11,150 nt of DNA from JBOFCS01 sp051646185. GTDB taxonomy: Bacteria; Actinomycetota; Actinomycetes; Mycobacteriales; Mycobacteriaceae. Below are positions 7,921 to 11,150 of the stretch, piece by piece. Numbering within the stretch: position 1 is the first letter of the stretch; every line of letters starts with the position of its first letter. A program made the translations under genes and the position numbers. The stretch spans positions 1-11,150 of the forward strand of contig JBOFCS010000224.1 of assembly GCA_051646185.1 (NCBI GenBank), given 5' to 3'. Below the pieces are notes generated by a model. That model was not told the origin of the DNA and searched no databases. It saw only the letters and a program-made list of their open reading frames with translations.

Positions 7921-8104
7921 AAGTCGGGCGGGGTGTCGGGTAAACCAAATTTGTGCGCGGACACAAGCTGAGTTACCAACTACTGCCATCTTAGCGGGTA
8001 GTAAGTAAGACTTAATATTTTCAGGTTGCAATTAATGGAAATATCGCCGTATTTGATGGTGACTCGACGAGTAATGAAACGAGAAAGAAGGCAGGCGTTG
8101 TGAG

Positions 8105-8120
8105 GCTTAACGTTATAAGC
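8105..8120. promoter_or_regulatory. Candidate TetR operator
   Basis: GCTTA (8105-8109) and TAAGC (8116-8120) flank a core overlapping the perfect 8-bp palindrome TAACGTTA (8108-8115). The element overlaps the -10-like TATAAG and lies 33 nt before the tetR start, a usual place for an autorepressor site. The assignment rests on position and symmetry only. Confidence 0.35.
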
Positions 8121-8153
8121 TAGCGGCAGTCATAAGATTAACCTGGGAGAAGT

Positions 8154-8789
8154 ATGGGACTGGTTACCACACCTGATGACATCGCTGCGTTGTCACTTCG
8201 GCGGATGCCCACTCAGGCCCGAAGCTTAGAAAAAGTTTCTCGGTTGCTGACCGCAGCAGACAAAATCCTTGCTGCCGAAGGTTTGGAAGCATTAACGACA
8301 AGCCGGGTCGCTTTGGAAGCTGGGATGTCAGTAGGGGCGTTATATCAGTACCTTCCAGACCGGGAAGCGATTATTGAGGCGCTGGCCAGTCGATACTTAC
8401 GTGAGCTTGAATCAGTGATGGACTTTTATATTGACGAGTCAGATACCATAAAATGGGAGGATCCAGCAGGTGTTCTAGTCCAAGCATTTGCTGGTATTTA
8501 CCGAGAACATGCTGGCTTGCGTGCCCTTTGGTTTGCCCGGGATATCTCAGAAACAATCAGAGATAATGATCGAAAACATCAGCGGGTGATGGCTGAAAGC
8601 CTCGGCCAAGTATTAGCGAAACAAACCGGAATTGAGCTTACCGAAGAAATCTCATTAAAGTATTATGTAGCTTTCCTTGCTGCGGATTGTATTATGCAAG
8701 AAGCCTTTCGGATTTCTCCGGCAGGAGACCCCTTGCTGTTGGCAAATCTTGAAGAACTTATGAGAGCTTTCTTACAAGGAATAATTTAA
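8154..8789 (+). CDS. TetR/AcrR-family transcriptional regulator
   Basis: A 211-residue DNA-binding protein, the only plus-strand gene in the window. Residues 20-75 are a TetR N-terminal domain with the helix-turn-helix at about 48-67 (LTTSRVALEAGMSVGALYQY), followed by LPDREAIIEALASRY. The C-terminal part (about 85-205) is helical and divergent, as expected for ligand-binding and dimer regions; the ligand cannot be told. ATG 8154 has GGGAG 4 nt upstream; an ATG at 8205 would also keep the whole DNA-binding domain. It is divergent from the mrp operon, so autorepression and control of mrp are plausible, but a remote target is equally possible. It converges on pssA. Confidence 0.92.
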   Translation: MGLVTTPDDIAALSLRRMPTQARSLEKVSRLLTAADKILAAEGLEALTTSRVALEAGMSVGALYQYLPDREAIIEALASRYLRELESVMDFYIDESDTIKWEDPAGVLVQAFAGIYREHAGLRALWFARDISETIRDNDRKHQRVMAESLGQVLAKQTGIELTEEISLKYYVAFLAADCIMQEAFRISPAGDPLLLANLEELMRAFLQGII

Positions 8790-8794
8790 TAACA

Positions 8795-8804
8795 TTGCTA
8801 GCAA
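8795..8804. repeat. Small palindrome between convergent tetR and pssA
   Basis: TTGCTAGCAA is a 10-bp palindrome 5 nt after the tetR stop, followed by GCATTTT. The stem it can form is too short for a convincing terminator, though it is the only symmetric element in the 62-nt convergent spacer (8790-8851). A terminator function for tetR is possible but weakly supported. Confidence 0.25.
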
Positions 8805-8851
8805 GCATTTTGTATGTTTCGTTGCTCACATAAGTATCGGTCTCACGTTAC

Positions 8852-9712
8852 CTAGCCACGTGGTCGCCGAAGGCCAAGTCTGGCAACTGATCGACGATTG
8901 CTGGGTGCGCGTCGAATTGCACGGCGTTCAGCTCGGCGTTCGGAAGGTTTATAGTCCCATATTTCTGGCCGAGCCGCGATCCATCGTTGACTATGAATAG
9001 CAAAAGGTATATGCAAGAGGTACACGGCTACCAGCACTATCATCAGGATATACGGGAAAGTAACTAGTGCGGCGGCGGCCAATGCTACAAGCACAAGTAA
9101 CGCTGCTGCCATTCGAGGTGGCACCGATAATGACTTAAATGCCATGGTAGGAATCCGGCTGACGATTAATGCAGAAGTAAAAATCATCCAACCACAAACA
9201 AGATAAAATGAATTCCACCAACCATTGTGGCCTACTTGAAGGAGCGCGGCAATAGGGGTGAGTGCAATTAAAGCACCGGCTGGAGCTGGAACCCCAACAA
9301 AAAAGTCTTTTGTATAAGCAGGAAGACTGGCATCGTCAAGCAGGGTGTTGAATCGAGCCAAGCGCAGCACAATACTGACTGCGTATAGCAGTGCAATAAT
9401 CCATCCGCCGTTACTGCCTTCCAGCATAGAGACATAAAGAACAATCGCTGGTGCCACCCCAAAATTAATGGCATCAGCCAAAGAATCAAGTTCTGCGCCC
9501 ATTGCGCTTGTGGCATCAAGCATTCGGGCAATGCGTCCATCAAGGCCATCAAGAACCGCTGCTGCGCCAATCATTGCAACTGCAGTATTTAGCCGACCAT
9601 CTAAGGAAAACTTTATAGCGGACAAACCAACGCACATGGCGAGTACCGTGACAGCGCTGGGGAGCAGACGCACCCCAGCGCTTGGCTTAAGTTTTGCTCT
9701 TGCACTGTTCAT
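8852..9712 (-). CDS. pssA: CDP-diacylglycerol–serine O-phosphatidyltransferase
   Basis: A 286-residue integral membrane enzyme that makes phosphatidylserine and CMP from CDP-diacylglycerol and L-serine. It carries the complete CDP-alcohol phosphatidyltransferase motif D-G-x2-A-R-x8-G-x3-D-x3-D, with Asp55, Asp58, Asp76 and Asp80 as the metal-binding and catalytic aspartates. Several membrane helices follow to about residue 240. Residues 255-286 form an arginine-rich cytoplasmic tail (12 Arg in the last 32 residues, with a repeated ERRA-type pattern). The ATG overlaps the psd stop as ATGA (9709-9712) without a good ribosome site of its own, suggesting translational coupling to psd. The product is the substrate of Psd. 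Confidence 0.95.
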   Translation of the reverse strand: MNSARAKLKPSAGVRLLPSAVTVLAMCVGLSAIKFSLDGRLNTAVAMIGAAAVLDGLDGRIARMLDATSAMGAELDSLADAINFGVAPAIVLYVSMLEGSNGGWIIALLYAVSIVLRLARFNTLLDDASLPAYTKDFFVGVPAPAGALIALTPIAALLQVGHNGWWNSFYLVCGWMIFTSALIVSRIPTMAFKSLSVPPRMAAALLVLVALAAAALVTFPYILMIVLVAVYLLHIPFAIHSQRWIAARPEIWDYKPSERRAERRAIRRAPSNRRSVARLGLRRPRG

Positions 9713-10422
9713 GGTAGTTGCGCTAGCACTGTTTCGGCGCCTACTGTGCGCTGGCCAATATTTACTAAAGGTGTTGTTCCACTAGGGAAATAGGTGTCCA
9801 CACGGGAGCCGAAACGGATCAGGCCGTAGGTATCACCAATAGTAAGGGTATCCCCGACTTTAGCCTGGCAGAGTATTCTTCTAGCAATAAGTCCAGCGAT
9901 TTGAACCACCACAATATCGTGTCCATCAGCAGTGTTAATGAGCATGCTATTGCGTTCATTCTCTGCACTAGCTTCGGGTAGATCAGCTGAAAGGAACTTG
10001 CCGGGTTTATGAACGACTGCCTGTACTGTTCCTGCGACAGGCACGCGCTGCACATGAACGTCTAAGACCGAGAGAAAGATACTCACTCGGGGCACCGGCT
10101 CAGTACCTAAGTTCAATTCGGCAGGTGGCACTGCAAAATCAACCAGAGCAACCTCACCATCGGCAGGAGCAACAACAACCCCAGCCCGGTTGGGCGGAAC
10201 ACGGTGGGGGTGCCGGAAGAAAGCCGCACAAGCAGCCGCTGTAAATAATCCGAACCTTCGAAGCCAGGGGCGTTTGTGACCCAGTGCTGCCAGGGCCAGC
10301 GGACCAAAAACGAAAGGTAAACCAGCTGGATGAAGCGGGGGAACGGTGGACTTAACGAGGTCTGCAAGATGTGCAAAGCCGGTTTTTGCTTCTACACCTG
10401 CGGGGACTGGACGACGGGCCAC
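9709..10422 (-). CDS. psd: Phosphatidylserine decarboxylase proenzyme (short, Psd-A type)
   Basis: A 237-residue pyruvoyl enzyme that decarboxylates phosphatidylserine to phosphatidylethanolamine at the membrane. The N-terminal part is hydrophobic (about residues 30-70) and leads into FFRHPHR (68-74). Asp88 (PADGE) and His123 (DVHVQR) fit the self-cleavage residues, and FGSR places the Gly205-Ser206 cleavage site. This would give a beta chain of 205 residues and an alpha chain of 32 residues with a pyruvoyl group from Ser206. The short length and GS site match the archaeal/actinobacterial short form. The start is GTG 10422, the first start codon after an in-frame TAA (10453-10455), with GAGGA (10427-10431) 4 nt upstream. 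Confidence 0.94.
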   Translation of the reverse strand: MARRPVPAGVEAKTGFAHLADLVKSTVPPLHPAGLPFVFGPLALAALGHKRPWLRRFGLFTAAACAAFFRHPHRVPPNRAGVVVAPADGEVALVDFAVPPAELNLGTEPVPRVSIFLSVLDVHVQRVPVAGTVQAVVHKPGKFLSADLPEASAENERNSMLINTADGHDIVVVQIAGLIARRILCQAKVGDTLTIGDTYGLIRFGSRVDTYFPSGTTPLVNIGQRTVGAETVLAQLP

Positions 10423-10503
10423 GGATTCCTCAGTACTTTCTCTAGTGATGACTTATTGGTGAGCGCTACTCATTCTGGCATTATTCATTCGCGCCCGGGT
10501 GTG

Positions 10504-10533
10504 GTGTGGGATTTAACTTTGTAAATCCCACAC
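10504..10533. repeat. Perfect 12-bp hairpin spanning the moeA stop codon
   Basis: GTGTGGGATTTA (10504-10515) and TAAATCCCACAC (10522-10533) pair perfectly across a 6-nt loop. On the minus strand the right arm encodes the last moeA residues, and the stop codon lies at 10513-10515 inside the other arm. No U tract follows in either direction, so it is not a classical intrinsic terminator. It may stabilise an mRNA end, attenuate read-through to psd, or affect translation. Confidence 0.6.
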
Positions 10534-11150
10534 GGTAATGCTGCTTCCTTGATCAAGATGGGTGATCTTTTCCTCGATTTCCAGCAGACAATTTGCTGAA
10601 GCCATCCAACGGAGAAAATGGGAAGCAGGCGGACCGATAGTGTGCACTATCCTGGTTTGGGTATCGAGAACCCCACGGCGGTACTGGCGTTTCCCTGAGG
10701 GTGAGGTAATACTTTCCCCTAATGTAGCGGTGAGTTGTTGACGTTGCGGTTTGTTGAAACCCATCGCAGAACGAAGAGCTGGACGTACGAATACCTCAAA
10801 GGACACTTGCGCGCTTACCGGGTTTCCCGGCAGGGTCACTATGGGCACTCCAGCGTAAACACCAGCCCCTTGTGGCATGCCAGGTTGCATGGCAACTTTG
10901 GTGAAATTAACACCAGTGCCACTAAGAGAGTCTTTCACCACTTCATAAGCTCCAGCGCTGACCCCTCCTGAGGTAATGATGAGATCGGTATCGGTATCGG
11001 TGCTGTGCTCAGCCAATGTGCTGAGGAATTGGTCAACGTCATCTGGGGTGAATTTGATGTGTCGGGCTATCGCACCTGCTTCGTGAACTGCTGTGGCAAG
11101 CATAATGCCATTGGATTCGTAAATTTGGCCAAATTTTAGGTCGTTTCCAG
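10513..11150 (-). CDS. moeA: Molybdopterin molybdotransferase MoeA, N-terminus outside window
   Basis: C-terminal 211 residues of a MoeA protein; the frame is open through the right edge, so the ATG at 11103 is internal. The first visible residues, GNDLKFGQIYESNGIMLA, match the conserved MoeA stretch before the molybdopterin-binding MoCF domain. Next come DLIITSGGVSAGAYEVVKD and QPGMPQG, then LPGNPVSAQVSFEVFVRPAL, and finally the small C-terminal beta domain. MoeA inserts molybdate into molybdopterin-AMP to make active molybdenum cofactor in the cytoplasm. The M. tuberculosis neighbour of psd in the same order is moeA2, so this is probably the equivalent copy. A 90-nt gap with a hairpin separates it from psd. 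Confidence 0.92.
   Translation of the reverse strand, partial: GNDLKFGQIYESNGIMLATAVHEAGAIARHIKFTPDDVDQFLSTLAEHSTDTDTDLIITSGGVSAGAYEVVKDSLSGTGVNFTKVAMQPGMPQGAGVYAGVPIVTLPGNPVSAQVSFEVFVRPALRSAMGFNKPQRQQLTATLGESITSPSGKRQYRRGVLDTQTRIVHTIGPPASHFLRWMASANCLLEIEEKITHLDQGSSITVWDLQS
10984..11001. repeat. Three tandem ATCGGT hexamers inside moeA
   Basis: ATCGGT occurs three times in a row and encodes a Thr-Asp repeat (HSTDTDTDLI) on the minus strand, just before the conserved LIITSGG motif. Gain or loss of a unit would keep the frame and change the loop by two residues. It is short and may be chance. Confidence 0.7.

Larger units (their letters stand above)
7886..8153. promoter_or_regulatory. Divergent mrp / tetR intergenic region
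   Basis: A 268-nt region between the divergent mrpA and tetR starts. It holds several inverted repeats besides those listed separately: ACTCG-A-CGAGT (8062-8072), and ACTAC/GTAGT (7979-7983 and 7998-8002). Both promoters must lie here. No convincing -35/-10 pair is visible in either direction; TATAAG at 8114-8119 is the best -10-like element on the plus strand. The tetR ribosome site is GGGAG (8145-8149), 4 nt before its ATG. Confidence 0.6.

Noticed and set aside
8790..8851. Bidirectional intrinsic terminator between tetR and pssA
   Set aside because: Only a 10-bp palindrome with a very short stem and a four-T tail is present; too weak to call a terminator.
10435..10475. Tiny minus-strand ORF (MSSAHQ) before psd as a leader peptide
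   Set aside because: Six codons, no clear ribosome site and no codon bias typical of an attenuation peptide.
1..11150. CRISPR array, tRNA/rRNA genes, insertion sequences or attachment sites
   Set aside because: No regularly spaced repeats, no recognisable tRNA or rRNA sequence, no transposase or integrase frame and no flanking terminal repeats were seen.

Overview
The window most likely comes from a Corynebacterium or a close relative in the Mycobacteriales. Four things point there: the moeA–psd–pssA order (as in Mycobacterium tuberculosis moeA2–psd–pssA), a fused MrpA/MrpB protein at the head of an mrpA-C-D-E-F-G operon, a type VII secretion (ESX)-style EspC-like/WxG gene pair, and base composition near 50% GC, which is low for mycobacteria. 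Genus assignment is inference, since no rRNA or other marker is present.

Layout from left to right: (1) 1-1651, minus strand, a two-gene ESX-type module. A 121-aa EspC-like protein with a YxxxE secretion signal is followed, with a 7-nt overlap, by a large WxG/TPR-repeat-like protein that runs off the left edge. It gives no long entry when only closed ORFs are considered, but it is open from 1292 to base 1. (2) 1652-1743, a spacer with a candidate promoter for the ESX pair and an AT-rich hairpin plus T8 tract that reads as an intrinsic terminator only on the plus strand. (3) 1744-7885, minus strand, the complete Mrp cation/proton antiporter operon. Its five gene junctions are all 4-nt stop/start overlaps (ATGA or GTGA). 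(4) 7886-8153, a divergent intergenic region with several inverted repeats. (5) 8154-8789, plus strand, a TetR-family regulator divergent from mrp. (6) 8852-10422, minus strand, psd and pssA (phosphatidylserine synthesis and decarboxylation to phosphatidylethanolamine), again with an ATGA overlap. (7) 10504-10533, a perfect 12-bp hairpin across the moeA stop codon. (8) 10513-11150, minus strand, the C-terminal part of a MoeA molybdopterin molybdotransferase, cut by the right edge.

How the parts relate: the Mrp complex is expected to exchange Na+ (or another cation) for H+ across the membrane, with MrpA and MrpD as the NADH-dehydrogenase-like channel subunits. The divergent TetR protein is the obvious candidate regulator of itself and perhaps of mrp. 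PssA and Psd form two consecutive steps of phospholipid synthesis. The ESX-type pair is the least understood element: the EspC-like partner carries the secretion signal and the large partner carries the WxG hairpin, which suggests co-secretion as a heterodimer. Most of the window is well-known biology. No wholly new system is evident.
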